DNA of 64,000 nt from Candidatus Poribacteria bacterium. Its GTDB lineage: Bacteria; Poribacteria; WGA-4E; WGA-3G. The notes beneath the pieces are model-generated. The model was not told the DNA's origin. It did not search any database and saw only the letters and a program-made list of their open reading frames with translations. Positions 54,101 to 60,964 of the stretch are shown piece after piece. Numbering within the stretch: the stretch's first letter is position 1; each line of letters opens with the position of its first letter. The stretch spans positions 1 to 64,000 of the forward strand of contig JAJEIP010000144.1 in assembly GCA_022827885.1 (NCBI GenBank), in the 5' to 3' direction. The position numbers and the translations under genes are program-made.

Positions 54101-54271
54101 TGGGAATATGAAATCGGGGCGTATCAGGTGTGTGAGAAGTGGTTGAAGGACCGGCGTGGAGAAGCGTTGCGTCGTGAAGATTTGCAGCAGTATCGTGCGA
54201 TTTTAATGGCTGTTGCGGAGACCCTGCGGGTGATGGCGGAGATTGATTCGGTTTTGTGGGAGGGGGTGTGA
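51161..54271 (+). CDS. Type ISP/IIG-like restriction-modification enzyme (adenine methyltransferase with N-terminal nuclease-like domain)
   Basis: 1036 aa. The N-terminal domain has RPDFIAMDGLLPIGYIEAEAYDRDL: D66 and E80 fit a PD-(D/E)XK site, but the expected lysine is E82 (EAE for EAK). Motif I of the N6-adenine methyltransferase is ILDPATGTGSFLL (about 353-365) and motif IV is NPPYP (N473). The C-terminal part, with VNNNFLDGSTSRGMR, PIHYRPFDTRWTYYTGKSRGFHCMPRP and LYLYP, is the type ISP C-terminal/target-recognition region. Lacking a helicase domain, it is nearer type IIG or stand-alone ISP enzymes. A double-hairpin repeat is embedded near residue 930. Confidence 0.85.
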   Translation: MNFQTRCNRYLQNIQQTQSTSAATPELSLYPHLQAFLEEIAVAHFNRDTVRFTQEPRQLDQIGRPDFIAMDGLLPIGYIEAEAYDRDLDALTGHAREQNARFIENLDNFILTNFVEFRLYTDGQRRATVNITDTPENLAELLERFLDAGGVHIASPEALAGYLARRTRELQTQIATTLTDENSNTHAMFSAFKETLISTLTPDDFADMYAQTLAYGLFAARCTLPNATNFSRHTAVEALPRSNPFLVQLFYHVASPTLETNVTYILDDIASLLKNVPTEMLRTAFATKNHLEDPVIHFYETFLAEYDPQRRVDRGVYYTPPQVISYIVRSVDRLLKTELNRPEGLADDNTLILDPATGTGSFLLTVLDHIRESVTETYGTGEWNQYINAALVKRIFGFELLVAPYTIAHLKLSLFLQAQGWHADERLRIYLTNTLEQPAEMQPSLPFAEFISDEANAALSVKRDEPLLVILGNPPYPRDSANPSREGNRLTFIGELIEGYKQVDGEPLGETNLKALQADYVKFIRWAQWRIDRNGEGVIGYIVNNNFLDGSTSRGMRQSLLNSFNTIYHLNLHGSSRIMEVIPEAERDENVFDIIQGVSILLCIKERDNPDPAKVYYADMWGSREAKYNILSETDVQTTAWHELQPTSPYYLFVPQSVEQRTEYETGWEITNIFSNSSIGIATARDTLTLHQTAEKLRETVTDFVSLSVNEAQKEYNLRKDTRDWKVHLAQTDLRNHPDTERHIAPIHYRPFDTRWTYYTGKSRGFHCMPRPAIMPHLRRENLALCVCRVVASPTWQHTLIADQITENRYISNRGSESGHVFPLYLYPNPDELEFSTERSLNFKPTFLTDFSEALGLSQVEPFNLPDGVSPEEILAYIYAVLYSPTYRERYYEFLKYDFPRTPLPQDIEQFRTLAALGQRLMDCHLLKESRPEVAPTRRGAPAAHRFEGEGDGVVAQVRYSDGQVWINPTQYFTAVPQEVWEYEIGAYQVCEKWLKDRRGEALRREDLQQYRAILMAVAETLRVMAEIDSVLWEGV
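53950..53976. repeat. In-frame double-hairpin repeat inside the RM gene
   Basis: GCGACCggaGGTCGC (53950-53964) and CTCCTacaAGGAG (53964-53976) are adjacent perfect hairpins, adding SRPEVAPTRRG-type residues to the protein. Part of it (TCGCTCCTAC) appears inverted at 9891, so it is a dispersed element rather than gene-specific. Confidence 0.7.
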
Positions 54272-54711
54272 ATCGGAGTTTAAAGACAACAGAGTTTCTA
54301 TATCCCCACCGCCCTCTCCGGGGCTAAGATAGCTGTAAATAAGCAAATCTTCTAATCCGCGTCATCCGTCTAATCCGCGAGAATCCGCGATTCAGACAGA
54401 CAATGAGCAGTAAGACTTACGCCGAATCCTCTTTTGTAGTATCAAACGATTCATGTTCGAGTCCAAAAAAGTTACACTTTTCGCCAAATTATTTTTTTCC
54501 CAACACAGAATCGCGACCGAGAAAAACGCAAGAACCCCACGGCCCCACTGAGCTCTCAACCGAAAACCCGCACAGAAATGCCAATTTAAAAATGTTATAA
54601 AAACGTAACATTTTAAGGGGAAATTACAATTTCCTGTGATTAGAGAAGAAATTATGGTAAAATATAAGAGAATTTTCGGCTGCCACTACAAGCCTTGGAA
54701 AGGAGTCTGAA
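54272..54711. other. 440-base intergenic region with ATCCG repeat copy 2 and a TGTTA palindrome
   Basis: Contains the ATCCG repeat (54349-54400), then AAGACTTACGCCGAATCCTC (54410-54429; similar to a word at 6771), AAAATGTTA (54589-54597) facing TAACATTTT (54606-54614), and a weak TAAAAT -10 box near 54658. No gene is seen; the 65-aa plus frame at 54403 has no homology or start signal. Confidence 0.6.
54349..54400. repeat. ATCCG repeat element, copy 2
   Basis: TCTTCTAATCCGCGTCATCC continues through ATCCGYGA units to GATTCAGACAGA, close to the copies at 22767 and 56910. Confidence 0.75.
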
Positions 54712-55143
54712 ATGAAAATAATCCTCATTTCTATCACTGCATTTTTGGTTTTTGCGGCACCTGTGTTCAGTGAACTCACTGTGACGGACCTTGAAAAGAT
54801 CCGTTCAATCGTCAAAGCCTCCGAGGATCGTTTGAAGGAGGACCTTAAAGCCTCCGAGGAACGCTTGAAGGAGGACCTTAAAGCCTCCGAGAAACGCCTG
54901 AAAGAAGACATTGAAACCTCCGAGAAACGCTTGATGCAACACGTTGCTGACAAATTTGGAGAAGTGGACAAACGGTTGAATATAATATTTGGGTTTGTCA
55001 TCGCTTTAATAACCCAGATTGTCGTAGTTGTCGGTGTTCCGCAAATTATTATGGCATGGCGTGGCAAGGAAGATCGCACCCAAAAGGAGCAAATTCAAGA
55101 ACTGAGACAAGAAATAGAAGCTCTGAAACAACAGCGGACGTGA
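54712..55143 (+). CDS. Membrane protein with 11-residue coiled-coil repeats
   Basis: 143 aa. A cleavable signal-like N-terminus (IILISITAFLVFAAPVFSE) is followed by three and a half copies of the 11-residue unit ASEERLKEDLK (residues about 36-75), a right-handed/hendecad coiled coil, then one transmembrane helix (IIFGFVIALITQIVVVVGVPQIIM) and a charged cytoplasmic helix (KEQIQELRQEIEALKQQ). AAGGAG lies before the ATG. I do not recognise a family; the arrangement suggests an oligomeric stalk in the envelope. The GNAT gene starts 9 bases after its stop, so the pair may be cotranscribed. Confidence 0.7.
   Translation: MKIILISITAFLVFAAPVFSELTVTDLEKIRSIVKASEDRLKEDLKASEERLKEDLKASEKRLKEDIETSEKRLMQHVADKFGEVDKRLNIIFGFVIALITQIVVVVGVPQIIMAWRGKEDRTQKEQIQELRQEIEALKQQRT
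54817..54940 (+). repeat. 33-bp tandem repeats encoding the coiled coil
   Basis: Units begin at 54817, 54850, 54883 and 54916 (last partial), each starting GCCTCCGAGGAWCGYTTGAA or a close variant. Near-identical DNA, not only protein, shows recent expansion. Confidence 0.85.
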
Positions 55144-55152
55144 TATAGTGAT

Positions 55153-55968
55153 ATGGAGTTATTCTGCACACCTATTTGTGAAGATCCCTCGATGAACATT
55201 GTGTCAATTGACCCAGATAAACGAAGTGTGCTTGTTCCGCTTTTTGCCAATTATCTTTCCCAGCGTATTTTCATTAACAGTGTGCTTGAGGGGCATAGTG
55301 GCATCGCGCTTGCAGATTCAAAAACAGATCCACGGGTTGCTCAATTGAGACATCCAGGTTGGGCGATACTTGGCGGCGATGTGACGCATCCCATTGCACA
55401 AAAATTCGTCCAGCAATCGTCAGAAATGTGGGTTATTCCTATCTCAGAGGCATGGCGTGCGTTGATATTTCAAGTGCATGGTCACCGTCTCAAACAGATA
55501 CGCGGCATTACGTTCTCTTCGGGATCGCTCAATCTCAAACACTTGCGGGATCTCCAAAAACGGATGCCGCTCGGTTGCCAGATTGAACGCGTTGACATTC
55601 CCTTGGCGAACCGACTTAAAAAAGAGGGGCTTTCCAGTTTCCCGGGTTTCAGTTCGTTCGCTGATTTCGCTGAACGGGGCATCGGTTTCTGTGCAACAAT
55701 CGAGGGGCGCATTATAAGTCATGCCGTTTCACTGATGCAATGTCGTGAAGGGATTCATATTGGGATTGAAACACATCCTGACTTTCGCAACATGGGATTT
55801 GCGACAGTTGTCGCGGCCAGACTGCTTGAGGACTGTATTGAGCGAGGCGTTTATCCGCATTGGTCTGCCAGTTGTGACAACATGGCTTCTATTCATTTAG
55901 CTGAGAAACTCGGATATGTCCGTGATGGGGTATACGAGGCACTGGGTGTGTTTATGGAAACGTCGTGA
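55153..55968 (+). CDS. GNAT acetyltransferase (PF12746-like)
   Basis: 271 aa. The C-terminal half has the GNAT core: GIGFCATIEGRIISHAVSLMQCREGIHIGIETHPDFRNMGFATVVAARLLEDCIERGVYPHW in several strands and helices, with the acetyl-CoA loop at FRNMGFATVV, and NMASIHLAEKLGYVRDG at the end. The N-terminal half (residues 20-130) is the extra domain typical of the GNAT acetyltransferase family in PF12746. The substrate is unknown. Location after the coiled-coil gene and next to defence genes may be incidental. Confidence 0.8.
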   Translation: MELFCTPICEDPSMNIVSIDPDKRSVLVPLFANYLSQRIFINSVLEGHSGIALADSKTDPRVAQLRHPGWAILGGDVTHPIAQKFVQQSSEMWVIPISEAWRALIFQVHGHRLKQIRGITFSSGSLNLKHLRDLQKRMPLGCQIERVDIPLANRLKKEGLSSFPGFSSFADFAERGIGFCATIEGRIISHAVSLMQCREGIHIGIETHPDFRNMGFATVVAARLLEDCIERGVYPHWSASCDNMASIHLAEKLGYVRDGVYEALGVFMETS

Positions 55969-56122
55969 TTTTTGGCTCAAGTTTCTATGCCCCTGTCACC
56001 CGCTGAGGCTTTGGGTTTTGTAGATGACGCGATGCGGATTGAAACGAAATGAATTGCGCCCCTACTTGAAATTCTAAAGTTTCATCAAACCGCGGCAATG
56101 GTGTGTCCAGAGGGTCATCTGT

Positions 56123-56863
56123 TTACAGGTCGGTTGTGGCTTTGAACACGGAATCAACCGCCCCAAAAAGCGTTGGTAAATGCGTCAATGCGAAGTCCGT
56201 TCGGTTTTGTGTGAACGTATCGCCGATAAGTCGTCCAAATTGCCATAACGTGCCATCGGTGACAATGCCATACACCGGAAAAGCGGTGCTTCCATTCATT
56301 TCTTTTGCGTTTATTCTTTGAGCAGCTATCAACTCCGCCAGACATTGTCCCCATCCCTGCTCAAAGTCGTTTTTCTTTGCCTCCACAAGGAGTATCATTG
56401 GACTTCCGACAACGGTTTTGCCCAATTCAGATCGAGTGGAGATAAAATAGTCTGGCGTTCCGCTCAACACTTCATTATAAACGATAGTTTGCTTTATCCA
56501 GAGGGCGTATCGGTCGGCATAAGCTTTGTAACTCTCCTTCAGAATAGGAAAGATAATTGCTTCACACCGTGCCGCTTCAGAGGCGAAAACATGGATATGG
56601 TCCCGTGTAAATTCAAAGTCTCGCAAGAATTCCGCTGAAGGATTTGACGGTTCACTTCCAACAAAGTCGTCTTCTGCGTATGTGATATTGAACCTTTCTT
56701 GCACTTCAGAGATTGTCTTGAAATCGCTAAACGCCACGGTTTTTTCCTCCCCGCTCAACCCAGTTTGATTGTAGAAAACACAGATAAATGAAGGAAGCGT
56801 CTGTAGGTTATTATACACCGTGTTGGCGGTTGATGTCAATGTTTTTTGAAACCAAGAACCCAT
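56123..56863 (-). CDS. PD-(D/E)XK nuclease-like protein of unknown function
   Basis: 246 aa. The C-terminal half contains SGTPDYFIST (D138), ILLVEAKKNDFEQGWGQC (E161, K163) and LAELIAAQRIN, a full PD-(D/E)XK active site with the trailing Q-containing helix of restriction-type nucleases, followed by VYGIVTDGTLWQFGRL. The N-terminal 100 residues are not recognisable. Proteins of this pattern are widespread in cyanobacteria and other genomes with many mobile elements and lack a known role. It closes the defence-like stretch and stands alone on the minus strand. Confidence 0.7.
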   Translation of the reverse strand: MGSWFQKTLTSTANTVYNNLQTLPSFICVFYNQTGLSGEEKTVAFSDFKTISEVQERFNITYAEDDFVGSEPSNPSAEFLRDFEFTRDHIHVFASEAARCEAIIFPILKESYKAYADRYALWIKQTIVYNEVLSGTPDYFISTRSELGKTVVGSPMILLVEAKKNDFEQGWGQCLAELIAAQRINAKEMNGSTAFPVYGIVTDGTLWQFGRLIGDTFTQNRTDFALTHLPTLFGAVDSVFKATTDL

Positions 56864-56909
56864 TGCTATAACAAAGCCCTTGGGATAAGAGCATCCGAAG
56901 GCAAAAATG

Positions 56910-56952
56910 TCTTCTAATCCGCGTTATCCGCTATAATCCGTGATTCAGACAA
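56910..56952. repeat. ATCCG repeat element, copy 3
   Basis: TCTTCTAATCCGCGTTATCC then GCTATAATCCGTGATTCAGA and CAA; third copy of the family, between the nuclease-like gene and the M81 gene. Confidence 0.75.
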
Positions 56953-56959
56953 AAATTTC

Positions 56960-58420
56960 CTACAGATCATCCAACGGGAACAACGGGCGGCGGATGTTGT
57001 TATATGTGAAATGTAGCGGGTTCACGGCAGTCAAGCCGGGTGTGTCTACCTCGATAATCTGCCCCGCGATGGGTTCGTAGGCGGCACGATAGGCGACAGC
57101 GGCTTTGACAACGATCATCCGCATCTCTGTCGGATCGATACCGAGACTGTAGAGTTGCTGGAGACTAAACGGTGTCTGGCGTCGACTCGTCAGGGCAACC
57201 AGAGAATCTCCCACTGCCACGACAGTCGTTAATCCCTGATTGTGGTATCTCACGCCACCGTGCCGAGGTTGCGTCTCTATGTATTGACCGTCATGGATAA
57301 GCCGGACAGTGCCACGAATCGGGACGGGGTCGCCATGCAGGTTGTCGGCTTTCCCACCCACTTCGAGGGAAACCGTCCCACCGACACCCGCCTGAATGCA
57401 CGTTTGGACAGCCTCTGGAGCGTAGATGACCACAACGAATCCGGAGGCGTTCTGCTGGATCAACTCCGCTAAGATGAAGGTACTATCCCCAGGTGAACCC
57501 CCACCGATGTTATCCCCCATCTCAACAAGAATAACGGGAGAGTTTTCAGAGTGGAGGGCTTGCTCGACTGCCTCCGCAGCATTCGGAAGATCGAGTGTGA
57601 GGTCTCCACGCACATTCCAGAGCATATCGGATAACCGATCGGCTTCACTTTGCGCCAGTTCTGGGTCGTTATCCGTAACGACGACAAAAGCGGGTCCCGC
57701 CTCATGGACATCCGCATACGGATACCCCACGGCGACGTTCCCGACGAGGATATTCGGATCTGCTTCTAACTGTTTCGCGGCGTTGAGAATAGGCGCCATC
57801 GGTGGGACGTTGGTGACATGATACAGGATATTGAGGAGCATCGGGGGTTTGGCGAGTGCTTGCGTCGGTGTAACCCCTTCTCGGAGTATCCGCATCATCA
57901 ATTCCGCTGCCTGTAGTCCACGTTGGCGTTGATCGATGTGGGGCGTTGTCTTATAAATCACGAGTGCCGTCGATTCCGTGACCATCTGCTCGGAGACGTT
58001 GGCGTGCTGATCAAGCGTAACAACGATCGGTAAGTCGTAACCCAATGCATCGCGAAGTCGTCGTAAAACCTCGCCATCACCATCGGGATAACTTTCAACG
58101 ACCATCGCGCCGTGGAGTGCGAGGAGGAGCCCTTCATGTTTCGGCGCGGCTTTGAGGTGCTGGATTAACATCTCGGTCATCCGGTCAAAGACATCGTCCG
58201 TTACGCGTCCTGCAGGCGTGGCAGTCGCCATGAACGTCGGATAAATCGTATAATCGTACGCCGTGGCACCTTGAATGAATCCGCTTATTTCGTGATGCGC
58301 TTCTCCCCAGGTTTTTATTATATTACTGGCATGGGTTTGAGAGAACGCAGCAGCATCGGTGGGGGTGCCGCTAAATGTGTTGGATTCGTGCATGATTCCG
58401 GCGATAGCAAGTGTTGTCAT
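56960..58420 (-). CDS. M81-family (MlrC-like) metallopeptidase
   Basis: 486 aa. The N-terminal half carries the MlrC signature AIAGIMHESNTFS (H and E as metal ligands), LLLALHGAMVVESYPDGDGEVL (H-G-A-M) and VVTLDQHANVSEQM (D and H); the C-terminal half has VILVEMGDNIGGGSPGDSTFIL and VGGTVSLEVGGK. MlrC degrades linearised microcystin products in sphingomonads, but most homologues have other, unknown amide or peptide substrates. No signal peptide is seen. It stands alone; no Shine-Dalgarno is clear (AAGGAAC lies upstream). Confidence 0.9.
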   Translation of the reverse strand: MTTLAIAGIMHESNTFSGTPTDAAAFSQTHASNIIKTWGEAHHEISGFIQGATAYDYTIYPTFMATATPAGRVTDDVFDRMTEMLIQHLKAAPKHEGLLLALHGAMVVESYPDGDGEVLRRLRDALGYDLPIVVTLDQHANVSEQMVTESTALVIYKTTPHIDQRQRGLQAAELMMRILREGVTPTQALAKPPMLLNILYHVTNVPPMAPILNAAKQLEADPNILVGNVAVGYPYADVHEAGPAFVVVTDNDPELAQSEADRLSDMLWNVRGDLTLDLPNAAEAVEQALHSENSPVILVEMGDNIGGGSPGDSTFILAELIQQNASGFVVVIYAPEAVQTCIQAGVGGTVSLEVGGKADNLHGDPVPIRGTVRLIHDGQYIETQPRHGGVRYHNQGLTTVVAVGDSLVALTSRRQTPFSLQQLYSLGIDPTEMRMIVVKAAVAYRAAYEPIAGQIIEVDTPGLTAVNPLHFTYNNIRRPLFPLDDL

Positions 58421-58724
58421 AATATGTTCCTTAAATGGCAGTCAGTAAGCGTCGGGAATTGGAGTGTTTTTGCTTGGGGGTTCCCTCCGTCCTACCGTAA
58501 ATCAAAAAAGTCTTGACGGGCTCATTGGAAATAGTGTATCATTTAACAACGTTTAAGTCTCCTATTTTCTAACCCAAGTTGATATTGGCAAGATTGTGGG
58601 TATACTGAACCGTTTTTCATGAAAAGGGCTATGCAGGTCTCCTGTAGAGGAAATCTGTGGGACAATATCCGTAGAGGTTTTGTAGCGTAAAGTTTCAGTT
58701 TGCGAACGTATAGGCACAATGTAA
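58421..58724. other. 304-base intergenic region with repeats and a possible promoter
   Basis: Holds CAGTCAGTAA, GTTTTTGCTTGGGGG (58466-58480), a promoter-like TTGACG-N18-TATCAT (about 58514-58543) and a TTTTGTAGCGTAAAGTTTCA half element (58675-58694). No coding region is supported. Confidence 0.55.
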
Positions 58725-59222
58725 ATGAAGATTAAAAATTTAATAAAGATCCCATCAATTTTTCTGATGGCAGTATTAATCTTGAGTATTCCACTTGTGG
58801 CTGCGAGCGTTGAAGCCAAAGACCCTAAAAGTGAAGCCAAAAAGGACGTTAAAAATATTAAGGAATTAAAGTGGTTCGCTGCGGGTTTTCTTGGCGGTGT
58901 CCTTCCCTTCATTCCAATTTGTATTTTAAATGCAGCCGATAACGTACAGAATGACGACCTGTATTACATTTCTTGCTTGTTTCTGGGGGTAAGTCCCCTT
59001 CTGCCAACAACTTACGCTATATTTCATTCACCAGTTCCACCTGCCGAGCAACTCTTGGGAAAACCACCCGATTATGTCAGTGCTTATACTGATGCTTATA
59101 AAAGTTATGTTAAATCACATCGGGTCGCATTAAGCATAGCAGGTTGTATGGCAGGGGGATTCGTAGGGGCAGCTACCGTTATACCGCTTATACCTGAGAA
59201 TTATGATAATTATGCGGATTAA
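58725..59222 (+). CDS. Membrane protein of unknown function
   Basis: 165 aa. A signal-like N-terminus (IPSIFLMAVLILSIPLVAAS) and three further hydrophobic stretches (WFAAGFLGGVLPFIPICIL, YYISCLFLGVSPLLPTTYA, VALSIAGCMAGGFVGAATVIPLI). No family is recognised. The ATG and next bases (ATGAAGATTAAAAATTTAAT) belong to a word seen elsewhere in intergenic repeats, so the true start could be the internal ATG at MAVLILS. The spacing to the following HD gene is 37 bases. Confidence 0.5.
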   Translation: MKIKNLIKIPSIFLMAVLILSIPLVAASVEAKDPKSEAKKDVKNIKELKWFAAGFLGGVLPFIPICILNAADNVQNDDLYYISCLFLGVSPLLPTTYAIFHSPVPPAEQLLGKPPDYVSAYTDAYKSYVKSHRVALSIAGCMAGGFVGAATVIPLIPENYDNYAD

Positions 59223-59259
59223 CTCTGATAGTCGGTAGCACCTATATGTTTATAGAAGT

Positions 59260-59964
59260 ATGACACAGAACGGTACTCGGAAAAACCAAATCGAAGAAGC
59301 GATAGAAGTCGCCGCTGAAGCCCATCAGGGGCAATATCGGAAAGGCACGCGCACGCCCTATATCACACACCCCTACGCCGTCGGTCTTATTTTAATGGAA
59401 GCGGGAGGCTCCGAAGCCGTGATTATTGGCGGTATCCTACACGACACCGTTGAGGACACCGATCTGACCCTGGAATTCATTCGGGAACGTTTTGGGGACG
59501 CTATCGCAGCCATTGTCGACGGGTGTTCGGAGAACAAAGCACTGCGATGGCGAGCACGTAAGACCGAACGGATTGAGGCGTTACGCACTGCAAGCCCCGA
59601 AGTCTGCACCGTAACCTGTGCCGACAAACTCCATAACCTACGCACTATTATTTCAGAATATGATGTCATCGGTGATGCCGTCTGGGAACGGTTCCACGGG
59701 GGTGTCGAGGATCAGGCGTGGTATTACCGCAGTATCCTCGGTGCCATAGCCGATCGAGACGCATCTTTACAAAAAAATGTTGTCCGTGCTAAACTGTCTA
59801 AACACGACAGCGATGTGAACACCGAATCTGATGGAAATGACACCGCGCCTCAACAAGCGTCCGAGGCTCGGAAGACACCCACAGCAATAGAGACTGTAAA
59901 TCCTCAACTCTTTCACCAGTTTCAGCAGGCTGTAGCATACCTATTTGAAGGAGAGACGCAATGA
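59260..59964 (+). CDS. HD-domain hydrolase similar to the (p)ppGpp hydrolase part of SpoT
   Basis: 234 aa. The metal site is H37 in YITHPYA, H61-D62 in GILHDTVEDT with E65/D66, and D122 in CADKLHNL, the exact pattern of the RelA/SpoT hydrolase and Mesh1 families. No synthetase domain or TGS follows, so it would be a small alarmone hydrolase or a related nucleotidohydrolase. The last 50 residues are low complexity and variable. Its stop overlaps the next ATG (ATGA), coupling it to the isomerase gene. Confidence 0.85.
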   Translation: MTQNGTRKNQIEEAIEVAAEAHQGQYRKGTRTPYITHPYAVGLILMEAGGSEAVIIGGILHDTVEDTDLTLEFIRERFGDAIAAIVDGCSENKALRWRARKTERIEALRTASPEVCTVTCADKLHNLRTIISEYDVIGDAVWERFHGGVEDQAWYYRSILGAIADRDASLQKNVVRAKLSKHDSDVNTESDGNDTAPQQASEARKTPTAIETVNPQLFHQFQQAVAYLFEGETQ

Positions 59965-60857
59965 AAATTGCCTACGCTTTTAGACGATGTGCCTCGTATC
60001 CCTATAACGGTGGCGAGTTACCCACCGATGCAACAGATCGACGACGGTTTTTGGACCATGCCAAAGCGATTGGGTTCGACGGGATTGAACTTCCCGCGAT
60101 GAACCTCCCTGAAGCCGAAGCCAAGACCCTCCGTTTGGAGCTTGAAGGTGCCGGTATGCCATGCGTTGCGATCCGTGGCGGTGGTGGTGCCGCGCATCCG
60201 CGTGTCGCTGCTGCGAACAAGCAAAGTATGATAAACGCTGTGAATTTCGCCGCGAATGTCGGCGCCGGCGTTGTGAATTCCACGGTTACCACGCCACCCC
60301 GCGACCCGAACGGTAAAGGCACGTATCGGGGGGAATCCGTCTCGCAAGGATCAAGCCGCCTCGCGAGTGCCGTGGATTATGAACGCACTGCGAAAGCCGT
60401 CAGCGAAGTCGCCGGTATTGCCGCGGATCAAGGGGTAGAGATCTCCATAGAAATCCATCAAAACTCGATTGCGGATAACAGCTGGTCGGCATTGCATCTG
60501 TTAGAATTGATCGATGCCCCCAACGTGGGTGTGAATCCCGACTTAGGCAACATCTATTGGACTTACGATATTCCAGAGGAATCCTGCGAAGATGCGATCG
60601 TTGCCCTTGCACAACACGTCAACTATTGGCATTGCAAGAGTCTCTATCGTGTGCATATCCCGAATCTGGAAACCGCTATCTACGTCCAAGCCCCATTGCC
60701 TGACGGTGAAATCGACTACCGCTTCGCCATTGCAGCGTTATTAGAGGTCAACTACGAAGGGTATCTGGCAATCGAAGGGATACGCGACGGAGACCAGTTC
60801 CACCAAGATGGTCGGAGTGTGGCGTATGTGAAATCTGTTTTGTCGGATTTGCAGTAA
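59961..60857 (+). CDS. Sugar phosphate isomerase/epimerase-type TIM-barrel protein
   Basis: 298 aa of the xylose isomerase-like/AP endonuclease 2 superfamily. HAKAIGFDGIELPA, the conserved EIHQNSIADNSWSALHLLELIDAPNVGVNPDLGNIYW (metal-binding E and D), HVNYWHCKSLYR (H) and YEGYLAIEGIRDGDQF (E) give the usual metal site. The substrate is not predictable; relatives act on keto-sugars or inositols. GAAGGAGA precedes the ATG, and it overlaps the HD gene by 4 bases. A purine-rich repeat tract separates it from selD. Confidence 0.85.
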   Translation: MKIAYAFRRCASYPYNGGELPTDATDRRRFLDHAKAIGFDGIELPAMNLPEAEAKTLRLELEGAGMPCVAIRGGGGAAHPRVAAANKQSMINAVNFAANVGAGVVNSTVTTPPRDPNGKGTYRGESVSQGSSRLASAVDYERTAKAVSEVAGIAADQGVEISIEIHQNSIADNSWSALHLLELIDAPNVGVNPDLGNIYWTYDIPEESCEDAIVALAQHVNYWHCKSLYRVHIPNLETAIYVQAPLPDGEIDYRFAIAALLEVNYEGYLAIEGIRDGDQFHQDGRSVAYVKSVLSDLQ

Positions 60858-60879
60858 CAATTGAGCACAAGAGAGGGAA

Positions 60880-60955
60880 CGGAAAGAAAAAAGAAAGGAA
60901 GGATGGAAGGATGGAAGAAGGGAAGGTTGGGTGATGCCCCTTCCAACCTTCCAAC
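60880..60955. repeat. Purine-rich GGAAGGATGGAAGG tract
   Basis: Repeated GGAAGGATGGAAGGATGGAA units followed by an opposed CCTTCCAACCTTCCAACC can fold into a long hairpin between the isomerase and selD. Similar in kind to the tandem array at 28010. Confidence 0.6.
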
Positions 60956-60964
60956 CAAATCGCT

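Noticed and set aside
54403..54600. 65-aa plus-strand ORF after the RM gene
   Set aside because: No Shine-Dalgarno or leader, no recognisable domain, and it starts inside a dispersed repeat.
56123..56863. Second restriction-modification enzyme
   Set aside because: Only a PD-(D/E)XK-like site is visible; there is no methyltransferase motif or partner gene, so a specific restriction role is not supported.
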